This document shows positions 1 through 8,500 of a DNA stretch of 17,716 nt, in pieces; within the stretch, counting starts at the first letter, position 1, and every line of letters begins with the position of its first letter. Source of the stretch: Proteobacteria bacterium UBA7447 (GTDB taxonomy: Bacteria > Pseudomonadota > Gammaproteobacteria > Arenicellales > UBA868); contig DLPX01000003.1 of the NCBI GenBank assembly GCA_002477475.1, forward strand, positions 38,509-56,224, in the 5' to 3' direction. Below the pieces are notes generated by a model. That model did no database searches, had not been told where the DNA came from, and saw only the letters and a list, made by a program, of their open reading frames with translations. The position numbers and the translations under genes were made by a program.

Positions 1-116
1 TCATCCACCATCACCACCTGGTGATGATCAGCGGCCGCTTTCAGAACGCTGTTCACGCACAGCGTGAGCACCGCCGGATCGGTGTTGTAAACGGGAATAA
101 GGAACGAAACCTGCAT
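1..116 (-). CDS. Family 2 glycosyltransferase, N-terminal fragment cut by the window edge
   Basis: Reading the minus strand from the ATG at 116 gives MQVSFLIPVYNTDPAVLTLC and continues to a VVMVDD stretch before running off the left edge, so only about 38 residues are visible. SFLIPVYN is the first strand of the GT-A fold in family 2 glycosyltransferases, and the VDD near the edge fits the nucleotide-sugar binding strand. These enzymes transfer a sugar from an activated donor to a growing glycan on the cytoplasmic side of the membrane. The gene follows another glycosyltransferase on the same strand after an 82-base gap, which suggests a polysaccharide or lipopolysaccharide O-chain locus continuing to the left. 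No strong ribosome binding site precedes the ATG, but the family N-terminus begins exactly there. Donor and acceptor cannot be inferred. Confidence 0.8.
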   Translation of the reverse strand, partial: MQVSFLIPVYNTDPAVLTLCVNSVLKAAADHHQVVMVD

Positions 117-198
117 GGGTTTAAAGATTTTCTCTATGAGACCTGCTGGGCAGACGAGGTCAGCATTAAACCGACCGGGCTATTTTGCGGGGATTAGG

Positions 199-1173
199 CT
201 ATGGCAGCAAATCCTGTGGCAGCCGGCCGGTTTTGCCCGACAGGCCGTCACGGATTCCCCGAAACATCATGGCCATGTTGCTAAGGCGCTGCCCGGTGAA
301 AAACGCAAAGACAAAGAACATTTTGGCAAGGCGCAGCATATCGGTGTACTTCCAGCGCCGGCTCGGATAGTCGCGCCGCCACAACAGAAGACTGTTGCGA
401 TACACGTAATAGTAGCGAAACGGCTTATGTACCGGCAGATAGCGCCACCGGCCAAGCCAGACGCGCACGGTTCGATCCCCAAGTCCATGATCCATCAGCG
501 CATCACAAACCCCGAATGACTGCCAGCCCCGGGCTCCCGCGCGCAGAAACCATTCTGTGTCCAGGTGATCGATAAATAGCCCCTCATCCATCAACCCCAC
601 GGCCTCAAGTGCCTCCCGCGCGAAAAGGGTACCGGAAGAGATCAGCATATCGGCACGAATCAGCCTGGATGCGCTGGTGCTGGAACAGAAACACCTACGA
701 AAATGCAGTCGGCCAAACTGCACGAAATAGGACGGATGCCCCTGGTCTGTGCCAAGGTATCGGGCGCCGACCGCAGCGGTTTGCACGCCCTGCTGGCGTT
801 GTTTTTTTAAAGCAACCCGCAGTGCATCCACCATACCCTTGCTGGGAAGACTGTCCTGATCAAGCAGCAGCACGGCATCAGCACCCTCATCGAGCGCTCG
901 CTTCAAACCTTTATTGTGAGCCCAACCCAGGCCGCGGTTCTCTGTCGCACCGATAAACCGGGCTGAGGGATATCTCGCCACCAGTTCCGCTACCTGCTGC
1001 GCGTCGGCTGAACCATTGTCGATCACCAACAGCGAATCCACCTGGCCATCCAGCCGCGCAAACTGTGCCTCAAGTGTCTGCAGATCCGGTTGGTAGGTCG
1101 TCACCACCGCGGCAACTGCGCCACGAGGAGGTTGGGAGTTATCCATAGAGGCAGAAAAATTCCTCGCGCCCAT
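199..1173 (-). CDS. Family 2 glycosyltransferase, rhamnosyltransferase-like
   Basis: A 324-residue protein with a single GT-A domain. AAVVTTYQPD (residues 21-30) and VIDNGS (50-55) form the nucleotide-binding half. LLDQDS (103-108) carries the metal-binding DxD-type motif, and HLDTEW (203-208) matches the acceptor-side acidic motif of bacterial rhamnosyltransferases. DQDS plus DTEW is typical of the RfbF/RfbN-type rhamnosyltransferases of O-antigen synthesis, so transfer of rhamnose is the likeliest role, though the sugar is inferred. The C-terminal part is rich in Arg, Tyr and Trp and has a hydrophobic patch (MFFVFAFF) that could lie against the inner membrane. The start is uncertain: ATG at 1173 has no clear ribosome site, and ATG at 1146 (MDNSQPPRG) has a distant GAGG and fits the family length equally well. 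Its partner is the truncated glycosyltransferase downstream. Confidence 0.87.
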   Translation of the reverse strand: MGARNFSASMDNSQPPRGAVAAVVTTYQPDLQTLEAQFARLDGQVDSLLVIDNGSADAQQVAELVARYPSARFIGATENRGLGWAHNKGLKRALDEGADAVLLLDQDSLPSKGMVDALRVALKKQRQQGVQTAAVGARYLGTDQGHPSYFVQFGRLHFRRCFCSSTSASRLIRADMLISSGTLFAREALEAVGLMDEGLFIDHLDTEWFLRAGARGWQSFGVCDALMDHGLGDRTVRVWLGRWRYLPVHKPFRYYYVYRNSLLLWRRDYPSRRWKYTDMLRLAKMFFVFAFFTGQRLSNMAMMFRGIRDGLSGKTGRLPQDLLP

Positions 1174-1206
1174 CGCTGGTCTTGCTATCCATTCAACAGG
1201 GGCGGC

Positions 1207-1236
1207 TTAAGCTGATTTGTTAGGACTGACTATGAT
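1207..1236 (+). promoter_or_regulatory. Candidate sigma-70 promoter for the first EamA transporter
   Basis: TATGAT at 1231-1236 matches five of six bases of the -10 consensus. TTAAGC at 1207-1212 is a weak -35 at an 18-base spacing. It sits in the divergent gap between the glycosyltransferase and the transporter, where a plus-strand promoter is expected. If used, transcription would begin near 1243, before every candidate start codon of the transporter. Support is only pattern similarity. Confidence 0.25.
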
Positions 1237-1256
1237 ACCTGTCGATACAGTTTGGT

Positions 1257-2171
1257 TTGGGTCAGAATAGCCCGACATTCATCACGGGCGGTACCGTGCG
1301 CTTGAATTCTGACTCTCACAGAAACCGGGGGATTGCCCTCATGGTCGGGGCGATGATTGTCGTGCCCTTCATGGATGCGCTGGCGAAAATGCTCAGCAGT
1401 GATTATCCCGTGCTGCAGCTCGTCTGGGCCCGTTTTTTCTTTCATTTCCTGTTAGTGCTGCCAATCGCTCTCTGGCGGCACGGCGGCTCAGTACTAAGCG
1501 CCCCCGCACCGATGATGCAGGTCGGACGCGGACTGTGCCTGATGGGCGCAACAATATTCTTCTTTGCCGCCATCCGCACCATCCCGCTCGCTGACGCCAT
1601 CGCGTTGATCTTTTTTGACGCCGTCATCATCGTCATCCTCTCGGCCGTGCTCCTGAAAGAAAAGGTGCCGCCCGGAAGACTCATTGCTGCCATGATTGGC
1701 CTGGGCGGGGTATTGCTGATTGTCCAGCCGGGATTCGGCAACTTTCAATGGGAGAGCCTGTTCGCACTCGCTGCCGCATTCTTTTTTGCGCTGTACTTTC
1801 TTTCAACCCGACATCTCAGCGGCAACACCCCGCCGCTCGTCATGCTGGCATGGCAGGGTGTCGGCGGCTTTGTCGTGATGAGCGTTCTGGTTCCTTTTAT
1901 CTGGGTGACGCCCTCACCTATGGACTTTGTAATGATGGTCGCACTCGGTGTCATCGGTGCCAGCGGTCACCTGCTCCTGATTCGTGCCTTCCACTATGCC
2001 GAGGCTTCTTTGCTGGCGCCCTTTCTGTATACGGAAATCGTCATGCAGGTGCTGCTCGGCTATTGGCTGTTCGGCGATATTCCAAACCGGTGGGCCGTCG
2101 CCGGTATCACACTCATTATCGGTGTCGGCATCTACCTGTCACTCAGCCCCAGCAAGAGACAAAACGCCTGA
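1257..2171 (+). CDS. EamA-family (DMT superfamily) transporter
   Basis: A polytopic inner-membrane protein of up to 304 residues with about ten hydrophobic helices arranged as two EamA repeats. The first repeat opens with RNRGIALMVGAMIVVPFMDA and the second begins near residue 160. Members of this superfamily export or import small metabolites such as amino acids, sugars and nucleobase-like compounds by secondary transport. The substrate cannot be read from sequence. The longest frame begins with a TTG at 1257. GTG at 1296 or TTG at 1302 would place the first helix at the usual distance from the N-terminus and may be the true start, and ATG at 1341 is too far into the first helix. The gene stands alone, divergent from the glycosyltransferases and convergent with the ureidoglycolate-lyase-like gene, 20 bases separating the two stop codons with no terminator hairpin seen. 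It is one of three EamA genes in the window. Confidence 0.88.
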   Translation: MGQNSPTFITGGTVRLNSDSHRNRGIALMVGAMIVVPFMDALAKMLSSDYPVLQLVWARFFFHFLLVLPIALWRHGGSVLSAPAPMMQVGRGLCLMGATIFFFAAIRTIPLADAIALIFFDAVIIVILSAVLLKEKVPPGRLIAAMIGLGGVLLIVQPGFGNFQWESLFALAAAFFFALYFLSTRHLSGNTPPLVMLAWQGVGGFVVMSVLVPFIWVTPSPMDFVMMVALGVIGASGHLLLIRAFHYAEASLLAPFLYTEIVMQVLLGYWLFGDIPNRWAVAGITLIIGVGIYLSLSPSKRQNA

Positions 2172-2191
2172 CAAGAATCCGGCAGGCCCTC

Positions 2192-2854
2192 TCAAGGTGC
2201 TGTCAACGGCACGCAAAGATAAAGACCAAACTCCAAAGCGAGGTCACAACTGACCCGCGCGTGGACTCTGCCCTGGCGGTCAAGGAAACGCTGGTGATCC
2301 GACACGGGGAAAATACCGTCGTGCCAGATACCCGGATGGATATAAAGGCCCCGGCTGCCGTCACACCAAAAGGCAATCACCTGCTCCACGGCAAGATCAT
2401 CTCCCGGTAATGCGACCGGCACCACGAAGGGGCTCTTGTCTTTGGGAAAAAATAACTGGCCGCCGTCCGGGTGATAGTTGAGGTGCCACAACACTACCTT
2501 TTCGCGGCGGGCCGTCTGCCGATCGGTGCACGAAGCCGCGGGGTCGGTGGTCGACCAGCCCAGCACGTAGTGACCTGACACGGCGTCGTTTCTCCCAAAA
2601 AGAACATCCCCCCGCCATTCACCGTGGAATGTGCCCTCCACCCAGCCCGCCTCATCGCCGCTGTCTTCATCCACCTGCCGCCACCCGGTGGCTGGCCAGC
2701 GGACAATCTCGATCTCAATATCATCGGGATGCTCTACCAGCGCGCCATAACCCCGCACGCTCTCATCCGTGGCAACGATCAGCGGCACATCATGCAGCGG
2801 CAGCGCCGGCTTGTCCGACGGATCAAAAAGATATTCCGGAGCAGGTGCTGCCAT
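2192..2854 (-). CDS. Ureidoglycolate lyase-like cupin-fold protein
   Basis: A 220-residue protein. The C-terminal half carries LNYHPDGGQLFFP (125-137), GLYIHPGIWHDGIFP (169-183) and a final FGLYLCVPL strand, the pattern of the ureidoglycolate lyase (AllA) family. That family splits (S)-ureidoglycolate into glyoxylate and urea at the end of purine (allantoin) breakdown. The N-terminal part adds EIVRWPATGWR (49-59) and a Gly/Asp-rich segment, making the protein longer than the roughly 160-residue AllA of enterobacteria and nearer the long forms. The ATG at 2854 is chosen because it lies four bases after the rhomboid stop codon; a longer frame from 2905 would overlap the rhomboid gene. It is the last gene of the recC-to-2192 run. 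No allantoinase, allantoicase or uricase gene is nearby, so the substrate is uncertain although the family call is firm. Confidence 0.78.
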   Translation of the reverse strand: MAAPAPEYLFDPSDKPALPLHDVPLIVATDESVRGYGALVEHPDDIEIEIVRWPATGWRQVDEDSGDEAGWVEGTFHGEWRGDVLFGRNDAVSGHYVLGWSTTDPAASCTDRQTARREKVVLWHLNYHPDGGQLFFPKDKSPFVVPVALPGDDLAVEQVIAFWCDGSRGLYIHPGIWHDGIFPVSDHQRFLDRQGRVHARVSCDLALEFGLYLCVPLTAP

Positions 2855-2858
2855 CGTC

Positions 2859-3563
2859 TCAGCGCCTGCGCCCGCCGGTTCGGGCGGGCGCCAACAGACG
2901 CACATGCGGATATTTAAAAAGCGGTATCAACACGACCCCTGCGACAAAGCCCCCGATGTGGGCGAACCAGGCGACCCCCGGACCATCACCGGCTGCCAAT
3001 GAACTGAAGATCTGCATACCGAACCATATCATCAACACGATACCGGCTTTAAGTGACATCGTGTGGATATAAAAGCCTAACGGAATCGCCACCAGCACCC
3101 TGGCATGGGGAAACAGGAGCAGATACGCGCCCAACACCCCGGAGATCGCCCCGCTCGCGCCAATCATCGGAATAGTCGACTCTGGATCGGGCAGCGCTTG
3201 CGCAAACACAGCCGCGACTCCGCAAATCAAATAAAAGACAATAAACCGGCCGTGCCCCATGGCATCTTCGATGTTGTTACCAAAAATCCACAGGTACAGC
3301 ATGTTGCCGCCCAGGTGCATGAATCCACCGTGCAGGAACATCGACGTAAACGGCGTCAGCATCGGGTCCACCCATTCGAGGTGCGATACCAGCCGCGCAT
3401 GGTCCAGGATGACGGCGGGAATGACCCCCAACGCATAGATCGCCGCTTCCTGACGCGGGCCCAGTGACAACTGCCAAAGAAAAGCCATGACACAAAGGCC
3501 GATCAGGGCAATCGTCACCACCGGCGTAATACGAGTGGGGTTGTCGTCGTGCAGAGGAATCAT
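2859..3563 (-). CDS. Rhomboid-family intramembrane serine protease
   Basis: A 234-residue membrane protein with about six transmembrane helices. The conserved HGGFMHLGGNM motif lies at 78-88, with oxyanion-site Asn87. The nucleophile is Ser137 in GASG (135-138), and the partner His202 is in AHIGGFVAG (201-209). All the residues expected of an active rhomboid are therefore present. These enzymes cut transmembrane helices of client proteins inside the inner membrane, usually near helix-breaking residues. The N-terminus (MIPLHDDNPTR) is the usual short cytoplasmic lead of the bacterial GlpG/YqgP-like group that includes many proteins ending soon after the sixth helix. The tail is Arg-rich. It follows the small membrane gene by 54 bases and precedes the ureidoglycolate-lyase-like gene by four, so it is probably cotranscribed with recCBD. 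The ATG at 3563 has no clear ribosome site. The client is unknown. Confidence 0.93.
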   Translation of the reverse strand: MIPLHDDNPTRITPVVTIALIGLCVMAFLWQLSLGPRQEAAIYALGVIPAVILDHARLVSHLEWVDPMLTPFTSMFLHGGFMHLGGNMLYLWIFGNNIEDAMGHGRFIVFYLICGVAAVFAQALPDPESTIPMIGASGAISGVLGAYLLLFPHARVLVAIPLGFYIHTMSLKAGIVLMIWFGMQIFSSLAAGDGPGVAWFAHIGGFVAGVVLIPLFKYPHVRLLAPARTGGRRR

Positions 3564-3617
3564 CAGAAAAGCGTCATACGGGTAAGCCGGTGGTTAGCGA
3601 CAGGCGCCTCCCTGAAT

Positions 3618-3833
3618 CTAAAGCCAACCCACCCAGTCCGCCAGCAGGTAGCCAAGGCTCAAAACGGACAACCCGCTGCCCCAGAAAATCATCCAGCGCT
3701 GGCGCAGCCGTTTTGCGAGAAAGGTCAGCAGGATGCCAACCCCGAACCCATACAGCGCTGTCAGCAGCATCATGTCGTCGGTGACGGTCGGCGTGCCCGG
3801 CATCTCGCCAATACGATATCTTGTCAGGGACAA
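3618..3833 (-). CDS. Small two-helix membrane protein coupled to recD
   Basis: A 71-residue protein of no family I recognise. A polar N-terminus of about 20 residues is followed by one hydrophobic helix (MLLTALYGFGVGILLTFLA), a basic loop (KRLRQR), and a second hydrophobic helix rich in Trp, Leu and Gly reaching almost to the C-terminus (LADWVGWL). The positive loop between the helices suggests both termini face the periplasm if the positive-inside rule holds. The start is TTG at 3833: AAAGGAG lies nine bases upstream, inside the last codons of recD, and the frame overlaps the recD stop by ten bases. This makes translation coupled to recD. ATG at 3803 is an alternative, but the ribosome site decides against it. 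Codon third positions are GC-rich like those of its neighbours, which supports a real gene. Its function is unknown. Confidence 0.72.
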   Translation of the reverse strand: MSLTRYRIGEMPGTPTVTDDMMLLTALYGFGVGILLTFLAKRLRQRWMIFWGSGLSVLSLGYLLADWVGWL

Positions 3834-5596
3834 ATCATTTCTCTCCTTTGCAACCGCTTGGCAAGACCGGTGGGCCGCCGGGCGCTTCGCTCAATCGCGG
3901 CGCTCAGTACCTCGGGACTGCCCCAAACCTGAAGCGAGGCTTGCGCACGGGTAGCGCCAGTGTAAACGAGCTCACGAGAAAGAATCGGCGACACTTTCTC
4001 AGGCAGGATAAGCGTCACGGAAGACGACTGTGAGCCCTGGGCTTTATGGACGGTAAAGGCAAACGCCGCCTCGTACTCGGGCAATCGACTGAGACTGATT
4101 GCGCGAATCTCACCCAGGGCATCCTGAAAAACCGCCTGCATACCGCCTGGATGATCGCGATCCGGCACCACGATTCCGATGTCTCCGTTATAGAGTCCCA
4201 GTAATGAGTCGTTGCGCATGACGATCAATGGCATCCCCACAAATGCAACCCCATCTGATGAGGGTCTTGGTGCACGACGCAGGCCGGCCTGAATGCGCAT
4301 ATTGATATCGCCCACTCCCCGCGGCCCGTGGCGGTGGGCACAGAGCACCATCACCTCATCACGCCAGGCAAGAAGTGTTTCAGCAGGCGCGCCTTCATGT
4401 GCCAACCGCTCAAGGTCTGCAAAGTGCGGAATGATCCGATCGGCGAGCAGCGTATCGATGCCGGACGCATCCGGCATCGCAACGAACTCCAACCCCGATG
4501 GGTCTGCGCTTTCAAGCAACGTCATCACTTGAGGAATATCGCCCTCTCTCACCGCGCTCGCAAAGCCGCCCAGAGCGCTTGCCGATGAAAAACGCCAGTT
4601 GTGCCTGAGGGTGATAAGGGCCTCGGGCAGCGTCCCCTGATCCGCTGCCTGGCAAATGTCACCAAGTACCGCGCCTGCCTCGACCGACGACAACTGATCC
4701 CGATCGCCCAAAAGGATCAGACGAGCCTCTTGCGGTGTGGCATCGAACAGACTCGTCATCAGCGACAGGTCGACCATGGATGCTTCATCAAGAACCAAAA
4801 GATCGCAGGGCAGTGGTCGCGCGGCATCATATCGGGGACGCTGGCTGGGTCTTACGCCCAGCAACCGATGAATGGTCACCGGCTGGGGCACCCGCTGCAG
4901 GGCTTCGGGCAGCATCTCTACCGCACTCGCAAGCACCTCGCGCATTCGGGCAGCGGCCTTACCGGTCGGGGCACAGAGCAGGATCCGTTCGGGACGTATC
5001 GAAGTGAGTTGCTGCACCAGGGCCAGAATACGTACGACGGTTGCCGTTTTGCCCGTGCCGGGCCCACCGCTGATCACCAGCAGATGCTGATCGACCGCCT
5101 TGGCGGCGGCGGCACGCTGATCGGCCGAACCCGGATCATCAGAAAAGAATGTGTCCAGCCCTTCGGTAAGGGAGAGCGCATCAACCGAGTGACTCACCCG
5201 CCGGGCATGCCTGCCAATAGCCTCCGCCAACCGGCACTCAAGCGCATAGTAGCGATACAAATAGAGCCGCCCATCGTCCGTCAGCACCAGTGGGGACAGG
5301 CGCCCGCCATCACCCACCAGCGAACAACGCCAGAGCGCCTTCTGCCAGATTGAAAAATCCGGTGCCGCCAGATCGCCATCTGAGTCGCCTTTCCATGAGA
5401 TGCTGCCCGCGATACTGGCGAGATCAATACAGACATCTCCCGCAAGAGCACGTTCAGCCGCAAGCGCACCCGCCAGCAGCACAGACGGATCCGCTTCGGG
5501 ATCCTGTCTTTCCAGTAATCCAGAGAACTGCACGGCGGTCTCTGAAAGCGCGCCGGCACGGCTTGCCTTTTGCAGCGCAGTGATGACCCCGCTCAT
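3824..5596 (-). CDS. recD: Exodeoxyribonuclease V alpha subunit (RecD helicase)
   Basis: A 590-residue superfamily 1B DNA helicase, close to the 608 residues of E. coli RecD. Motif I is GGPGTGKT (177-184, Lys183), motif II DEAS (270-273), motif III GDRDQL (297-302), and the late motifs VHKAQGS (516-522) and YTGATRA (545-551) are intact. The first 150 residues are the RecB-contacting N-terminal domain. RecD is the fast 5'-to-3' motor of the RecBCD complex, which unwinds and degrades double-strand ends until Chi changes its behaviour. The ATG at 5596 overlaps the recB stop as ATGA, and GGAGGT lies five bases upstream inside the recB 3' end, a near-perfect ribosome site. The small membrane gene begins inside its last codons. 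All catalytic residues are present, so full activity is expected. Confidence 0.98.
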   Translation of the reverse strand: MSGVITALQKASRAGALSETAVQFSGLLERQDPEADPSVLLAGALAAERALAGDVCIDLASIAGSISWKGDSDGDLAAPDFSIWQKALWRCSLVGDGGRLSPLVLTDDGRLYLYRYYALECRLAEAIGRHARRVSHSVDALSLTEGLDTFFSDDPGSADQRAAAAKAVDQHLLVISGGPGTGKTATVVRILALVQQLTSIRPERILLCAPTGKAAARMREVLASAVEMLPEALQRVPQPVTIHRLLGVRPSQRPRYDAARPLPCDLLVLDEASMVDLSLMTSLFDATPQEARLILLGDRDQLSSVEAGAVLGDICQAADQGTLPEALITLRHNWRFSSASALGGFASAVREGDIPQVMTLLESADPSGLEFVAMPDASGIDTLLADRIIPHFADLERLAHEGAPAETLLAWRDEVMVLCAHRHGPRGVGDINMRIQAGLRRAPRPSSDGVAFVGMPLIVMRNDSLLGLYNGDIGIVVPDRDHPGGMQAVFQDALGEIRAISLSRLPEYEAAFAFTVHKAQGSQSSSVTLILPEKVSPILSRELVYTGATRAQASLQVWGSPEVLSAAIERSARRPTGLAKRLQRREMICP

Positions 5597-8500
5597 GCAC
5601 GACCTCCCATCAGCGCATCAAGATCTTCAATCAGCAAATGTTGTGGTCTGTCAAAAAAGACGCCGCTGTGCGGATGGGCGGGATGCATTCCACGGAGGAA
5701 AAGGTAAAACACTCCGCCAAAGTGTTGCTCATACCGGTAGTCCGATAACCGCGTCCCAAGCCACCTGTGCAAAGCAACGCTATAGATCAGGTACTGCAGG
5801 GTATACGCTGACTGGCGCATGGCGGTTTCAAGCGCCTTGCAGGTGTAGTCGGAAAAATCCGGACCAAGATAGTTGGACTTGTAATCGGCGAGGAAAAACT
5901 TTCCGTCATGGACAAATACCAAATCAATAAAACCACGCATGAAACCCGTCAGGGCATCAAAACTGTTGCCATCGAATGTGGTGTCGATCGCCGGATGCAG
6001 CCCTTTGGTATGCCGCGACAGGGCGTCGCGCCATCGAAGACCATCGAGATCATTGGCGGGGTAACAAAAGGCCATCTCATCCACCCGGTCACGCCGGGCG
6101 AGGCTCGCGAGTCGCAGACCCTGGTCATTGAGCGGGACGTCCAATACCTGCTGTAGCATGCGGGTGATCACAGGTCGCCAGTAATCCTCAAACCCATACT
6201 CGCCCAATACCTGGCCAACGGTCTCATCGTGTCCCGTTGCTGATGCCTCGCGAAAATCGATCAGCTCAAAGATCCGGTGCAGGCAGGTACCCGCCCGCGC
6301 ACCGCGGGGAAACGAGAAGAAATCCTGCCCCCCTTCCATAGGACCTCGTTGGACCTGACGATCATGGTCGGGCAGCGTGCTGTCGTGTCCCGTGGACAGT
6401 GAACTGAAACTGCCCATCTGCCAACTTCGGCTGACGTGGCGCGACGGCTGTCGCGCTTTCAGCCTTCGCGGTTTTGCCTGGCCCTCCTTTCGGACAGTCC
6501 CCATAGGCTCGGGCAGGCGCTGCATGCCGATGACCCCATCCGATGTCTTCACGAGCGCCTGGAGCGTATCACCCAGATCTTTGTCAGACAGGGTTTTGAA
6601 ATGATTCGCCAGATGACCAGCCAAACCCGTGTCATCTGCCTTTTCTTCTTGTGCAGCGCGGTGCAGCAACCACGACAGCGCAGAAGTGGCGGCTCCGTTC
6701 ACCGCGCCGTAAGTCAGATAACAGCGGCTTTGTGCCCGGGTCAGCGCGACATACAACAGTCTCAGATTCTCGGCGAGTTCCTCCTCTTCAGCACGCGCCC
6801 GGTGGGTCTTGAAAAGCTCCGAACCAAAATCCACCCAAAGACTGTTGTGGTCCGAGGCATCATGGAAAAACACGCTCGACGCCTGCTGGGATTTCAGCGT
6901 GCCCTCCCAGGCAAAGGGGACGAATACCACCGGATATTGCAGACCCTTGCTGGCATGGATCGTTACGATCCGCACACGGTTGTCGTCACTCTCCAGACGC
7001 AACAGAGTCGATTCTTCCGCCTCCAAGGGATCCTGGCGCATCGTGGAAAACCAGTTCAGTGCAGCCGGGATGTCCGTATGACGGGAGGCACCGGCAGCGA
7101 CACATTCGGCCAAGTGCAAGAGATTGGTCAGGCGGCGCTCGCCATCAGCGAAGCGCGCCAGGCGCGGCAGCACCTCGCACTCACTCACCAACTCGCGAAA
7201 CATCCGCATGAATCCGTTTTGCCGCCAACGCTCATGCCAACGATGAAAGCGGGCGAGCCAGGCATCCCATTCACCCGCATTCGTTTCAAGCACTAGCAAC
7301 TGCGAGACATCCAAACCCATCAGGTCTGTGACCAGGGCGCTGCGCAAAACGGGCTCGCGCCGCGGTTGGGCCACCGCCTGAAGAAGGCGCTCAAGCTCCA
7401 TTGCCTCGAAGGTGTCGAAGACGCTTTCGTGCCCCTGGCGCACGCTCGGAATCCCGGAGGCACTCAGCGCGTTCTGCACCGTGATCCCCTCAACATGATT
7501 GCGCACAAGCACCGCTATGTCTTGGGGACGAAGTCGCTCATCGCCCAGCGTCGCCCCCGCATCATACAAACGCCGGATTTCGCCAGCGACTGCCGCGCTG
7601 CCTTGCGCCCGGGCGACGCCTTTGGTGATGGTGCCCTCGGGATCTTTCCGATCCAGTGTCCAGACCACCATCGACGCATCGCAATGCGGGTCGTTCAGCG
7701 CCGGTGCGCTGCCCGCCGACACGGCGTCCGCAAACGGGATGGCGTCATAGACAAAACTGTTTTCCCGTCCGCACCAGGAAAACAGAGTATTGACCGCCGT
7801 CACGAGGCCCTTGGTGGCGCGGTGATTGGTGTCCAGGGTGTAAAGCGCCGTCGCGTTCTGACGCGCCTTGAGGTAAGCAAAAATATCTGCGCCCCGGAAT
7901 GAGTAAATCGCTTGCTTGGGATCTCCCACCATGAACACCGGCTGACGCCCATCGCCATAGAGGGTGCGGAAGATCTCATACTGCACGGGATCGGTATCCT
8001 GAAATTCATCAAGGAGCGCGGCCGGATAGTCGGCACGGACTCGGTTGATCAATGCGCCGTCGGTATCTGACGAAAGTGCCGCGTTCAGATTGAGCAGCAG
8101 ATCATCGTAGGCCTGCACGCCGCGCTGTGTCTTTAGCGCCCGCTGTCCGGCATCTGCGCTCAGCCGCATGTCATGAAGCCATTTAATGAAGTGAGACCGC
8201 GCAGCTTCATCATAGGCATCCAAATGAGACACCAGGATGTCCAGGCAATCGAAGAACGCGTGCTCAGGTGCTGATGCGCCTTTCTTGACCGCGCCTGGTT
8301 CAGACAAGGTCGTGCTTGTGAGTTTTCTCACACCCGGAGCATCCTCCAGCCTGCCGATGTCGGCGAAGGGTTGGGGAAAGATGGCGTCGAACCCGCTGAT
8401 CCAGACCGGCATGCTCTTCAGCCGGTACCGGTTCCGATGAAGCCCTGATGCAGGGTCGGTCAGCAACGCACTGACCTCATCCCGATGAGCGTCCCAGCAC

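Noticed and set aside
2172..2191. Rho-independent terminator between the convergent genes at 2171 and 2192
   Set aside because: No GC-rich stem followed by a T-run is seen here, nor in the convergent gaps at 15033-15035 and 17278-17290.
4601..5353. A plus-strand open frame of 250 codons inside recD
   Set aside because: Antisense to the RecD motor motifs, and without any recognisable domain.
6436..7296. A long plus-strand open frame (286 codons) inside recB
   Set aside because: It is antisense to the helicase core of recB, whose motifs are intact. Its translation is low in complexity and resembles no family, as expected from antisense frames in GC-rich DNA.
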